Of a stretch of DNA of 13,655 nucleotides, positions 1-6,371 are shown one piece after another (position 1 is the first letter of the stretch; every line of letters starts with the position of its first letter). The stretch is taken from positions 1 to 13,655 of the forward strand of contig CAKRAK010000035.1 in assembly GCA_934294885.1 (NCBI GenBank). The letters run 5' to 3'. The notes under the pieces were generated by a model, which was given only the letters and a program-made list of their open reading frames with translations, searched no databases and was not told the origin of the DNA. A program made the position numbers and the translations under genes. The DNA is from an uncultured Lachnospiraceae bacterium (lineage in GTDB: Bacteria; Bacillota; Clostridia; Lachnospirales; Lachnospiraceae).

Positions 1-16
1 TGCTGTAATGATTTAA

Positions 17-106
17 AGAAATACAAATCATCTTACAGACCTTTACAGCAAGAGCGAAAAAGCTCCCGACGATGAAGTCACAGAAGGAGTAAAGTGCCGG
101 GAATAG
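17..106 (+). pseudogene. unidentified coding remnant at left edge
   Basis: A 29-codon open stretch ends in TAG at 104-106 and reads ...SKSEKAPDDEVTEGVKCRE. It is closed upstream by a TAA at 14-16 and has no ATG or ribosome binding site, so it cannot be an intact gene. An overlapping frame (1-75) is also open to the window edge. The composition, rich in Lys, Glu and Asp, looks like a hydrophilic C-terminal tail. I do not recognise the family. It may be the decayed 3' end of a gene lying to the left, possibly with a frameshift near position 15, or chance. Confidence 0.2.
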
Positions 107-134
107 AGCGTTTTAACAGTATTGATACTACGTG

Positions 135-154
135 GTGCTACATTTAGTGCTACA
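135..154. repeat. GTGCTACA direct repeat pair
   Basis: The octamer GTGCTACA occurs at 135-142 and again at 147-154, a 12-bp period. A small dyad, AGTAT-TG-ATACT, lies just upstream at 118-129. Read on the minus strand the repeat would encode Cys-Ser-Thr-Lys-Cys-Ser-Thr, a repetitive tail I associate loosely with some integrase C-termini, but no integrase is visible. It could be an insertion scar or a protein-binding repeat. The role is unknown. Confidence 0.3.
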
Positions 155-173
155 AATATGATTAAAAATTAAG

Positions 174-215
174 AACCCTTTTTCAGAATGAGAATTATTT
201 TGAAAAGGGGTTTTT
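174..215 (+). terminator. intrinsic terminator of an upstream gene
   Basis: AACCCTTTTTCA at 174-185 pairs with TGAAAAGGGGTT at 201-212: 12 pairs with one G-U wobble and a 15-nt loop. The right arm runs into five T residues at 211-215. It would end transcription coming from the left of the window. The A-rich left flank makes weak activity on the other strand possible. Confidence 0.75.
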
Positions 216-254
216 GAGTTGTGCGAAAAAAGAAAATTCTGCTTCAAAATAATC

Positions 255-283
255 TTTACAAATAGCAAAGGCTGTTGTAGAAT
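255..283 (+). promoter_or_regulatory. sigma-A-type promoter for the TRIC-pucR pair
   Basis: TTTACA at 255-260 (5/6 match to TTGACA) and TAGAAT at 278-283 (5/6 match to TATAAT) are separated by exactly 17 bp. Transcription would start near 290, about 75 bp before the first coding region and only about 7 nt before the hairpin at 297-324. It lies between two terminator-like hairpins, as expected for the start of a new unit. The assignment rests on consensus match and spacing. Confidence 0.6.
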
Positions 284-296
284 GTAAATCATAAAA

Positions 297-330
297 AGAC
301 ATCGTGGTCTGTTCCGCGGTGTCTTTTTTT
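297..330 (+). terminator. terminator-like leader hairpin
   Basis: AGACATCGTGG at 297-307 pairs with CCGCGGTGTCT at 314-324: 11 pairs, two of them G-U, with a 6-nt loop. Seven T residues follow at 324-330, and an A-run before the left arm makes it potentially bidirectional. It sits in the predicted 5' leader directly after the promoter, so it would end most transcripts after about 40 nt unless read through. That suggests an attenuator, a 5'-stabilising hairpin or a short RNA. No competing antiterminator was evident by eye. Confidence 0.6.
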
Positions 331-365
331 ATAGGACTGATTGAATTTTATAAGGAGGCTGAAAT

Positions 366-1019
366 GTGGATTTTATGATGAGCTTTCTGGAAACACTGGG
401 AACGATTGCCTTTGCTGTTTCCGGAGCAATTGAGGCAATGAAAAAGCAGATGGATCTGCTTGGTGTAATTGTACTTGGCATGGTAACGGCAATTGGCGGC
501 GGGGTAATCCGCGATATTGTAACGGGAGAAATTCCTCCGATTGCTTTTCAGAATCCGACGCAGGTTAAAGTAGCAATTGTTGTTTCTATTGTTGTGTTTT
601 TTGTGGCAATGTTTTTGACGCGGCATGACATTCTGGCAAATGTTTCGTGGGCGAATGCGGTGTTGTTTATATCTGATGCAATGGGCCTGGCAGCATTTAC
701 AATTTTAGGAATCCGCTTTGTACAAGAACGAATCGGGAATGACAATTTTGCCCTGCTTCTGTTTGTAGGAGTAATTACCGGTGTAGGCGGCGGATTATTG
801 CGTGATATATTTGCAGGCAATGTTCCTTATATTTTCCGCAAACATATTTATGCAACGGCTTCTATTTTCGGTGCGCTCATGTACTTGTGGCTCGATAAAA
901 TTCTGTCGGAACTATGGGCAGTTTTTCTCTCCATGGTGTGCATTATAGTTGTGCGTATACTGGCATCCTATTTTAAATGGAATCTTCCAAGGGTGGAGAT
1001 TTTGGAGAAAGCGAAGTGA
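366..1019 (+). CDS. TRIC/YadS-type membrane channel or transporter (UPF0126 repeat)
   Basis: A 217-residue very hydrophobic protein with two copies of the PF03458 repeat, called UPF0126 or glycine-transporter domain. Each repeat carries the hallmark GGGxxRD: GGGVIRD at residues 44-50 and GGGLLRD at 141-147. The two three-helix repeats plus a last helix match the usual seven-helix TRIC fold and length. Bacterial relatives are cation channels, and E. coli relatives (YadS, YicG) have been linked to glycine uptake; which applies here cannot be told. The GTG start at 366 is chosen because AGGAGG at 353-358 sits 7 nt before it. The ATG at 364 is in another frame and stops after four codons. The pucR-like gene follows 6 bp downstream, so they are probably co-transcribed. 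Confidence 0.85.
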   Translation: MDFMMSFLETLGTIAFAVSGAIEAMKKQMDLLGVIVLGMVTAIGGGVIRDIVTGEIPPIAFQNPTQVKVAIVVSIVVFFVAMFLTRHDILANVSWANAVLFISDAMGLAAFTILGIRFVQERIGNDNFALLLFVGVITGVGGGLLRDIFAGNVPYIFRKHIYATASIFGALMYLWLDKILSELWAVFLSMVCIIVVRILASYFKWNLPRVEILEKAK

Positions 1020-1025
1020 TTTTGT

Positions 1026-2594
1026 ATGAAATTGACAGTAAACCAGATCCTGCATACAGAGGGATTTGAGGAATTTCGCGTAATATGTGGGAATCGAGGA
1101 TTAAACAGAGAAGTATCATCGGTCAGTGTAATCGATGCACCGGATATTTATAACTGGCTTCAGGGAGGAGAAATCCTTTTGACATCCGGGTATATTTTCA
1201 AAGATAATACGGCGTATCTGCTTGAATTGGTTGAGAAAATAGCAAAGAATGGTGCAGCGGCGCTATTTATTAAATTAGGCCGTTTTATTGATGACATGCC
1301 GGACGAAGTACGTGCAAAGGCGGATGAACTTTCATTTCCCCTTGTGTATATGCCATTTTCATTTGCTTTTGTTGATGTTATTACTCCGGTTCTGACAAAA
1401 GCAAACTCCAGACAGTTGGAAATCATAAAAAAGTCGGAAAAAATACACTGCATTTTTACAAATATTGCAATCAGGCAGGAAGGAATAGGAAAGGTTTTGG
1501 AATATCTCAGTGATCTTATTGGGCAAGAAGTTGCTTTTGTTGATAATATCAAACAAAGAGTTTTTTGTTCGAATGATGAGATGGAAATTAACATGGAAAA
1601 TTATATGAGCAGATATCCGTGTTTTCCAATTACTGTCACAAGGAAGACATATGGCTATCTTGTTGTCAATGAGACAAAATATAAGGCAAATGAATATGAT
1701 TTGATTGCGATAGAGCATGCGTCAACAATTATTAAATTGGAAATACAGCGCGAAATTTCGAATGATGAGATTGAGAGAAAGTACAGAGATAACCTTGTCC
1801 TGGATATTATCTATAATAATATTAATAATCAGGATGAACTTAGGGAGAGAGGAAAACTTTTTGGCTGGAGTTTTGAGGGACATGTTCGGGCTATGATAGC
1901 AGATGTCGATCATTTCAAGAAAAATTATGAGAAAATAGAAGGGACGGGGACGAACCGGGCAGCTGTCAATGAACTTTCCAGACAGCTTTTGCGGAAGGTG
2001 GCAGCAGAAGTAAGGATGTCGTTTAAAAAAACGATTTATACAACATTTACTGACCGGGTTGTTTTTTTATTGTGGGACGAGGGAAAAAGTCATAAAGAAA
2101 TACAGAAACAGTTAGCAGGAATTAATGAAAGAATTTATACAAAGGAAGGATTTACGCTGTCTTTTGCAATTGGTGGACTTGCCGATGAGATAGGAATGGC
2201 ATACCGGAGTTTTCGTGAGGCAAAAACCGCTCTTGTTATGGGGCGCAGACTTGGCTGGGAAAATACTTCTTATTTTTACAACCAGCTTGGTTTTTACCGC
2301 TTATTGGATCAGTTAAAGGGAAACCCTGCAGTAAAAAATTTCTTTCAGGATAAATTGGGTAGAGTAGAACAATTTGATTTTGAAAATCATGGTGAACTGT
2401 TTGATACGCTGAATATGCTTGTTGAGTGTAACTGGAATTTGCGGGAGGCGTCGGAGCAATTATACATCCATTATAATACGATGAAAAACCGTTATCATAA
2501 GATACAGGAAGTCATGGGGGTATCGCTTGACAATATGGAGGAGAGACTGGAAGTAGAATTTGCAATAAAGTCTAAAATTGTAAACGATATATAA
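1026..2594 (+). CDS. PucR-family transcriptional regulator
   Basis: A 522-residue protein with the layout of PucR/CdaR-type activators. An N-terminal PucR ligand-sensing domain covers about residues 1-125 (VIDAPDIYNWLQGGEILLTS is characteristic). A middle region of about 280-410 resembles the GGDEF-like domain of CdaR/PucR proteins. A C-terminal helix-turn-helix of the HTH_30 type spans about 458-500, including the NWNLREASEQLYIHYNTMKN segment. Members control purine, ureide, sugar-acid or amino-acid catabolism in response to a small molecule. The start has only a poor ribosome binding site (GGAG about 18 nt upstream), so translation is probably coupled to the preceding TRIC gene, 6 bp away. 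It is the obvious candidate regulator for the catabolic and transport genes at 2715-12484. The effector cannot be inferred. Confidence 0.88.
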   Translation: MKLTVNQILHTEGFEEFRVICGNRGLNREVSSVSVIDAPDIYNWLQGGEILLTSGYIFKDNTAYLLELVEKIAKNGAAALFIKLGRFIDDMPDEVRAKADELSFPLVYMPFSFAFVDVITPVLTKANSRQLEIIKKSEKIHCIFTNIAIRQEGIGKVLEYLSDLIGQEVAFVDNIKQRVFCSNDEMEINMENYMSRYPCFPITVTRKTYGYLVVNETKYKANEYDLIAIEHASTIIKLEIQREISNDEIERKYRDNLVLDIIYNNINNQDELRERGKLFGWSFEGHVRAMIADVDHFKKNYEKIEGTGTNRAAVNELSRQLLRKVAAEVRMSFKKTIYTTFTDRVVFLLWDEGKSHKEIQKQLAGINERIYTKEGFTLSFAIGGLADEIGMAYRSFREAKTALVMGRRLGWENTSYFYNQLGFYRLLDQLKGNPAVKNFFQDKLGRVEQFDFENHGELFDTLNMLVECNWNLREASEQLYIHYNTMKNRYHKIQEVMGVSLDNMEERLEVEFAIKSKIVNDI

Positions 2595-2634
2595 AGATTG
2601 TACAGATGAGACAGATTCTCAATAACAGAAGTGT

Positions 2635-2663
2635 ACCAGCGGTATATTGTACCGCTGGTTTTT
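2635..2663 (+). terminator. intrinsic terminator after the PucR gene
   Basis: ACCAGCGGTA (2635-2644) and TACCGCTGGT (2650-2659) form a perfect 10-bp stem around a 5-nt loop, followed by five T residues at 2659-2663. It closes the TRIC-pucR unit about 40 bp after the PucR stop. The loop and right arm also hold the -35 element of the next promoter. Confidence 0.85.
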
Positions 2664-2675
2664 GTTTGCTATAAT
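2647..2675 (+). promoter_or_regulatory. extended -10 promoter for the M20 peptidase gene
   Basis: A perfect TATAAT at 2670-2675 is preceded by TG at 2667-2668 (extended -10). TTGTAC at 2647-2652 is 17 bp upstream (4/6 to TTGACA). The -35 lies inside the terminator hairpin of the preceding gene. Initiation near 2682 gives a leader of about 33 nt before the GTG at 2715. A start at 2631 for the peptidase is excluded because it would lie upstream of this promoter and inside the terminator. Confidence 0.65.
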
Positions 2676-2714
2676 TCGCATTGTAAAAACAAAACAAAGA
2701 AATCAGGTGGTAAA

Positions 2715-3842
2715 GTGACAGGAAAAAAGCCAGAAATTTTTCTGAGAGAATTGCTGGAGATTGACACACAGAATCCACCGGGAAAAGAAGATGTGATAGT
2801 CCGATATATCATTAAAAGAATGACATTAAACGAAAGTCAATATGAAATCTTTGATCATGGTGAAGGACGTGCTTCTTTGGCCGTATCCATACCGGGTGAA
2901 AGTAGTGAGAGCGTAATGTTCTTAGGTCACATTGATACGGTGCCATGTGGTGATGAAACAGCGTGGAAATATAAGCCGGTTCATGCAACAGAAGATGGTG
3001 ACCGTATATATGGTCTTGGTTCATCTGATATGAAGAGTGGTGTTGCAATTATGCTGACAGTACTTGATACAGTACTTAAGATGAAAAAGACACCCAAAAA
3101 GACACTGCGCTTTGTATTTACTGCTGATGAAGAGAGCGGATGTATGGGAGCGAAAAGGGTTGCAAAATGCAGCTGGATGGATGATGTGAAAGAAATACTT
3201 CTCAGTGAACCGACAGATGGAAAGGTCGTGATAGCAGAAAAAGGTGTGTTGTGGATTTTGCTTAAGATTGCAGGACGGCAGGCGCATGGGGCGATGCCGG
3301 AGGAAGCAAAAAATGGCAACGAGTATCTTTGGAAAGCCATTGAATGGATTAAAAAATCCCTCCCATGTTTGGAAGAATCAAAACTGCTGGGGAAGGCATC
3401 TATCAGTACAACGATTTTTCAAGGAGGATTTAAAAGCAATATCATTCCCGGATCAGCACAGGCAGTACTTGATGTAAGAACTGTTGCTTCATCGAATCAC
3501 GATCAGATTAAAACATGTCTGAAACAGATTCAGGAGTCGTTTGAGGCACAGTACCAGGTGAGGATAGCCTATGAAATAAAAAATGAAAAAATGGTATTGG
3601 AGGAACGGACGGATGTACCCCTTGTTAAAAAGTGGCTGTCCCTTTATGAAACGGCAGAGCATCCGAAGGGGATTCCTTATTATACGGATTTGGCAGAGCT
3701 GTTAAGAAAAAACGATGGTGAGTTCGTAATCTGTGGACCGGGCAGAATGAAAAAGATGCACAATGTGGATGAATATGTAACACGAGTTCAATTAGAAAAA
3801 GTGGCGGAAAAATATTTAGAGTATATGAATCAGTATTGTTGA
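2715..3842 (+). CDS. M20-family metallopeptidase (ArgE/DapE/CPG2-like hydrolase)
   Basis: A 375-residue di-zinc amidohydrolase of the M20 family, which cleaves N-acyl, N-carbamoyl or peptide bonds of amino-acid-like substrates. The family residues are in order: H72 and D74 in GHIDTVP, bridging D105 in GSSDMKSG, general base E139 and ligand E140 in TADEESG, E165 in SEPTD, and C-terminal ligand H349 in KKMHN. A lid/dimerisation region with H191 interrupts the catalytic domain. There is no signal peptide, so it is cytoplasmic. The open frame extends to 2631, but GTG at 2715 is chosen because AGGTGG (2705-2710) lies just before it and the promoter is at 2647-2675. A hairpin separates it from the DUF1989 gene. 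It may finish breakdown of the imported compound. The substrate is not determinable. Confidence 0.85.
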   Translation: MTGKKPEIFLRELLEIDTQNPPGKEDVIVRYIIKRMTLNESQYEIFDHGEGRASLAVSIPGESSESVMFLGHIDTVPCGDETAWKYKPVHATEDGDRIYGLGSSDMKSGVAIMLTVLDTVLKMKKTPKKTLRFVFTADEESGCMGAKRVAKCSWMDDVKEILLSEPTDGKVVIAEKGVLWILLKIAGRQAHGAMPEEAKNGNEYLWKAIEWIKKSLPCLEESKLLGKASISTTIFQGGFKSNIIPGSAQAVLDVRTVASSNHDQIKTCLKQIQESFEAQYQVRIAYEIKNEKMVLEERTDVPLVKKWLSLYETAEHPKGIPYYTDLAELLRKNDGEFVICGPGRMKKMHNVDEYVTRVQLEKVAEKYLEYMNQYC

Positions 3843-3847
3843 CAAAG

Positions 3848-3883
3848 GAGTCATAATCGCAAGAAAGCGAGTGGACTCTTTTT
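3848..3883 (+). terminator. terminator or attenuator hairpin after the M20 gene
   Basis: GAGTC (3848-3852) pairs with GACTC (3874-3878). An inner stem is formed by TAATCGC and GCGAGTG around an AAGAAA loop, with one bulged A and one mismatch. TTTTT at 3879-3883 follows. The hairpin starts 6 nt after the M20 stop and lies 32 bp before the DUF1989 start. No clear promoter follows it, so partial readthrough into the next genes is likely. Confidence 0.65.
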
Positions 3884-3914
3884 ATTTTTCAAAAAATAGA
3901 AAGAAGGGTTATGT

Positions 3915-4529
3915 ATGGCAAATTATATTGTAAAGGAAAAGGTTTTTATCCCACCTTACGAAGGACGTGGAGTCAGAGTGAAGGCAGGACAGTTTTTAAA
4001 GATTGTGGATGTTGAAGGAAAACAGGTTGGTGATTTTATCTGTTTTAATGAAAATGATTTGAGTGAGTATGTATCAACGGTGCATATGAGATCGTCATTA
4101 AGCAGTATTCGGTTAAAGATTGGAGATTTTCTTTATAGTAATTACCGTGATCACTTGATGCAGTTTACAGAGGATACAGTAGGAAAACATGATTTCTTTT
4201 TCCCGGCTTGTGATTATTATCGTTATAAAGTAGATTTTGGAGTTGAAGATCATCCGAACTGCAAAGATAACCTGATTGGTGCCTTAAAGAGTTTTGGCAT
4301 TATCCGCAATGAGATACCAGATCCGATTAACTGGTTTATGAATAACCATATGGATGAGAATGGCGATTATGTTATTGAGGACCCATTATCAAAGGCGGGT
4401 GATTATGTTGTACTTAAAGCATTGAAAGATGTTGTTTGTTGTGTATCGGCATGTTCACAGGATTTTGTACCGGTAAACGGAATGAAAGTAACACCTTTGG
4501 AACTGCAGGTATGTGAATTGGAAGAATAG
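3915..4529 (+). CDS. DUF1989 (urea-carboxylase-associated family) protein
   Basis: A 204-residue cytoplasmic protein of the DUF1989 family. The family pattern is visible: GRGVRVKAGQ (17-26), VGDF (38-41), HPNCKDN (113-119), INWFMNN (138-144) and SACSQDFVPVNG (178-189). Most relatives that I recall read SACPxD in the last motif, so S181 is slightly atypical. Relatives include the urea-amidolyase-associated proteins and the two subunits of carboxyguanidine deiminase (CgdA/CgdB). A deiminase-type role on a guanidino- or ureido-like group is therefore possible, but here there is one copy and no urea carboxylase or allophanate hydrolase nearby. The start at 3915 follows an AAGAAGGG site. The gene lies 9 bp before the Ade-like gene and is clearly part of its operon. 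Confidence 0.82.
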   Translation: MANYIVKEKVFIPPYEGRGVRVKAGQFLKIVDVEGKQVGDFICFNENDLSEYVSTVHMRSSLSSIRLKIGDFLYSNYRDHLMQFTEDTVGKHDFFFPACDYYRYKVDFGVEDHPNCKDNLIGALKSFGIIRNEIPDPINWFMNNHMDENGDYVIEDPLSKAGDYVVLKALKDVVCCVSACSQDFVPVNGMKVTPLELQVCELEE

Positions 4530-4538
4530 GAGGTTTCT

Positions 4539-6359
4539 ATGAGTATGTCAGTGGATAGTTTGAAATTAGTATCAGAAAGACAGCACCTCGTTGATGTGCT
4601 GATGAGTGGAAAACAGTATGCAGATATCATTCTAAAAGGCGGAAATGTCGTCAATGTAATAACAAGGGAGATTTATCCTGCAGATGTGGCTATTTCCGGA
4701 AAATATATTCTGATGGTGGGAGACTGTGAGGCTCTGACCGGACCTGATACAACAGTATATGATATGACTGGTAAGTATGTAATGCCTGGTTTTGTTGACT
4801 GCCATATGCATTTTGAAAGTGCGATGCTTACCATGACTGAGTTTTCAAGGTTATCAATACCGACAGGTACGACTTGTTTGATTTCTGATCCGCATGAGAT
4901 TGGAAATGTACTCGGTCCGGTCGGAATTAAAGAAATGGCAAAAGAAGCTTCACTCATGCCGCAGCATGTATTTTGTCGTGTGCCTGCACTTACGCCGGAT
5001 TCACCGGGACTTGAAACAGCCGGTTATGATGTGACATCGAAAGATATTCCGGAGATGTTATCCTATCCATCCGTATCTGGTGTAGGAGAGACACAGGGAG
5101 TGAGTGCAATTCGGTTTGTATATGAGCACAATTATCCGGTAATCCGTGACACTATTGTATCTTCTGTATATGCGAGGTCAATCGGAAAAGAAGTCGATGG
5201 AAATGCACCTGAGCTATTTGGTAATGAATTAGCGGCTCATATTATTTGCGGCGGAACAGATGTTTCGTGTCATGAGACTACGACAAAGGAAGAAGCAGTA
5301 GAAAAACTTCGGTATGGTGTCTATATGCTTATGAGGGAAGGTTCCACGCAGAGGAATATGCCGGAATGTATTCGTGCAATTACGGAAGAGGGGCTGGACT
5401 CTCGACGTGCAATATTGGCAACCGATGATATGCTGGCAGGTGACATTGCGACAAAAGGTCATATGAATGATATTATCCGCCGCACAATAAAAGAGGGTGT
5501 AGACCCGGCCGAGGCAATCCAGATGGCTACGATTAATCCGGCAACATGGCTTGGATTGTCAGAACTTGGTGTGCTGGCACCTGGTAAATTGGCAGATATT
5601 GCAGTCGTGGAAGGAGAACTTGCTGACATGAATGTGTCAGAAGTATTTTTGTCTGGTGAGCTTGCAGCAAAAGACCGACAGCTGCTGCTTCCGCTCCCGG
5701 CTTATCAATATCCGGATATTGTAAAGCATTCCGTTAAACGCAAACCGGTCAAACCGGAAGATTTGATGGTCAAATGCGATAAGTCAGATTTGAAAGTAAA
5801 CTGTATCGGATTGATTCTGGATCAGAATCTGACGGATGCATTTGTAGAAGATATGAAAGCGGAAGATGGTTATGTAAAACCAGATATAGAAAACGATCTT
5901 CTTCCAATTGCCAATGTAGGAAGGCATGGTCAGAGTGACATCGGTGCAAGTTTTGTAAAGGGCTTCAAAATGAAACAGGGTGCATTTGCTGAAAGTGTCG
6001 CTCATGATACGCATAATATCATTGTGATGGGTACAAATTATGAGGATATGGCTGTGGCGGTTAACCATGTGATTGAAATGCAGGGAGGAGTTGCTCTTGC
6101 AAAAGATGGCAAGGTAATTGGTGATCTTCCTCTGCGAATAGCGGGTCTTATGACCGATGAGCTGAGTGCTGCAGAACTTACAGAGCAGATGGATGCAATT
6201 ACAAAGATGGCAAAAGAAGAATTACATTGTGAGGCGCATGCACCATTTATGCATCTGGCATTTCTGGCTCTGACGACCAGTCCAAAATGGAAGATTACAG
6301 ATAAAGGACTTGTAGATGCCAATAATTACTGCGTAATACCAACAATTGCAGAAGAATAG
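4539..6359 (+). CDS. adenine-deaminase-like amidohydrolase with altered metal site
   Basis: A 606-residue amidohydrolase-superfamily enzyme with both adenine deaminase domains: a TIM-barrel core (about 75-370) and the Ade C-terminal domain (about 415-600; HDTHNIIVMGTN at 489-500, LPLRIAGLMTDE at 530-541). Core motifs are HMH (H89, H91) in PGFVDCHMHFESAML, bridging acid E184 in GVGE, H245, and TDD (296-297). Two positions deviate from the adenine deaminase pattern as I know it. GHAPGL is GNAPEL here, so the metal-binding His becomes N222, and SDHE is SCHE (C244). Adenine deaminase makes hypoxanthine and ammonia from adenine. This copy may act on another heterocycle, use a different metal state, or be impaired. 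The start at 4539 has AGGAGG 5 nt upstream. The cyclase gene follows 12 bp on. Confidence 0.82.
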   Translation: MSMSVDSLKLVSERQHLVDVLMSGKQYADIILKGGNVVNVITREIYPADVAISGKYILMVGDCEALTGPDTTVYDMTGKYVMPGFVDCHMHFESAMLTMTEFSRLSIPTGTTCLISDPHEIGNVLGPVGIKEMAKEASLMPQHVFCRVPALTPDSPGLETAGYDVTSKDIPEMLSYPSVSGVGETQGVSAIRFVYEHNYPVIRDTIVSSVYARSIGKEVDGNAPELFGNELAAHIICGGTDVSCHETTTKEEAVEKLRYGVYMLMREGSTQRNMPECIRAITEEGLDSRRAILATDDMLAGDIATKGHMNDIIRRTIKEGVDPAEAIQMATINPATWLGLSELGVLAPGKLADIAVVEGELADMNVSEVFLSGELAAKDRQLLLPLPAYQYPDIVKHSVKRKPVKPEDLMVKCDKSDLKVNCIGLILDQNLTDAFVEDMKAEDGYVKPDIENDLLPIANVGRHGQSDIGASFVKGFKMKQGAFAESVAHDTHNIIVMGTNYEDMAVAVNHVIEMQGGVALAKDGKVIGDLPLRIAGLMTDELSAAELTEQMDAITKMAKEELHCEAHAPFMHLAFLALTTSPKWKITDKGLVDANNYCVIPTIAEE

Positions 6360-6371
6360 GAGAGTGATTTT

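Noticed and set aside
2631..2714. N-terminal extension of the M20 gene starting at the GTG at 2631
   Set aside because: It would start inside the pucR terminator hairpin and upstream of the predicted transcription start. It has no ribosome binding site, and its sequence is not part of the M20 fold.
3839..3844. Perfect TTGACA as a -35 for the DUF1989 gene
   Set aside because: No -10-like hexamer lies 16-19 bp downstream; the nearest TAAT-like sequence is far too close, and the spacer would run into the hairpin.
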